Assembly (NCBI GenBank): GCA_012514775.1
Contig: JAAYZQ010000347.1
Location: 1-5,384 of the forward strand
Source of the DNA: Anaerolineaceae bacterium
GTDB lineage: Bacteria; Chloroflexota; Anaerolineae; JAAYZQ01
DNA length: 5,384 nt
Direction of reading: 5' to 3'
Positions 5,224 to 5,384 of the stretch are shown piece after piece. The translations under genes and the position numbers were made by a program. The notes under the pieces are model-generated. The model ran no database searches, was not told where the DNA came from, and was given only the letters and a program-made list of their open reading frames with translations. Numbering within the stretch: position 1 is the first letter of the stretch; each line of letters opens with the position of its first letter.

Positions 5224-5244
5224 AAACTTCGGGCGATCCAAGAG

Positions 5245-5250
5245 ACTATA
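5245..5250 (-). promoter_or_regulatory. Possible -10 box for the helical-protein/thioesterase operon
   Basis: TATAGT on the minus strand lies 44 nt upstream of the ATG at 5200, in the only gap between 5S rRNA and this operon. No convincing -35 stands at 16-18 nt (GGAACC at 17 nt), so the promoter is weak, activator-dependent, or absent, with transcription read through from the rRNA operon. Confidence 0.3.
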
Positions 5251-5255
5251 CGCAG

Positions 5256-5280
5256 AAAACACAAAAAGGTTCCTCTGGCA
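5256..5280 (-). terminator. T-rich tail after 5S rRNA, possible rRNA operon terminator
   Basis: On the minus strand the 3' strand of the 5S terminal helix (GCCAGAGG) is followed after AACC by TTTTT (5267-5263), GTG and TTTT (5259-5256). The 5S helix I, whose other strand is outside the window, could act as the hairpin of an intrinsic terminator. No separate hairpin is seen downstream. Confidence 0.4.
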
Positions 5281-5384
5281 ACGACCTACTCTCCCAGGGA
5301 CCTGCGTCCCAAGTACCATCGGCGCTGGAGGGCTTGACTGCCTGGTTCGGGATGGAGCAGGGTATATCCCCTCCGCTAGAGTCA
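5273..5384 (-). rRNA. rrf: 5S ribosomal RNA (3' portion, 5' end outside the window)
   Basis: On the minus strand this stretch carries the 5S landmarks in order: TAGCGGAGGGG near the 5' side, CCCGAACC, AAGCCCTCCAGCGCCGATGGTA, and GGGAGAGTAGGTCGTTGCCAG at the 3' end. About ten bases of the 5' end (the 5' strand of helix I) lie beyond the right edge, judged from the usual length of about 117-120 nt. The exact 3' end (5273-5275) is estimated from the GCCAGAGG that should close helix I. 5S is normally the last gene of an rRNA operon, so the 23S gene is expected to the right. Confidence 0.95.

Overview
This is a GC-rich bacterial chromosomal window. It holds four complete protein genes, the start of a fifth, and most of a 5S rRNA gene. 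The promoters are of the ordinary sigma-70/sigma-A type and the Shine-Dalgarno sites are strong. A one-piece Ser/Thr kinase with an amino-acid-binding-protein-like sensor, a divergent GNAT-like protein and a GC-rich genome would fit Chloroflexota (Anaerolineae-like), with Actinomycetota as the alternative. That assignment is inference from overall character, not from a marker gene.

Layout. Bases 1-253 (minus) encode the N-terminus of a MalK-type ABC ATPase that runs off the left edge. Bases 254-572 hold no credible gene. They contain a strong minus-strand promoter (538-566) and a leader of about 277 nt with several stem-loops, one of them attenuator-like. Bases 573-2954 (minus) encode a 793-residue transmembrane Ser/Thr kinase whose outside half is a LivJ-like periplasmic binding domain. 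Bases 2955-3128 are a compact divergent promoter region with two good promoters and two symmetric candidate operators. Bases 3129-4283 (plus) encode a 384-residue GNAT-fold protein, possibly with two GNAT halves. A 19-bp perfect hairpin (4351-4394) separates it from the convergent minus-strand pair at 4404-5200: a FlK-type acyl-CoA thioesterase, translationally coupled (GTGA overlap) to an upstream 130-residue helical repeat protein. Bases 5273-5384 are the 3' part of a minus-strand 5S rRNA gene, so an rRNA operon ends here and its last gene lies just upstream of the helical-protein/thioesterase pair.

How the parts work together. The kinase most likely reads an extracytoplasmic small molecule, perhaps an amino acid, and phosphorylates cytoplasmic targets. 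The ABC ATPase gene behind it has its own promoter and belongs to the sugar/polyol-type MalK group, so the kinase's binding domain is probably a sensor and not that transporter's substrate-binding subunit. The most interesting items are the kinase-binding-protein fusion with all its cysteines outside, the structured leader of the ABC gene, and the symmetric elements over the kinase promoter. I saw no mobile element, CRISPR array or tRNA.
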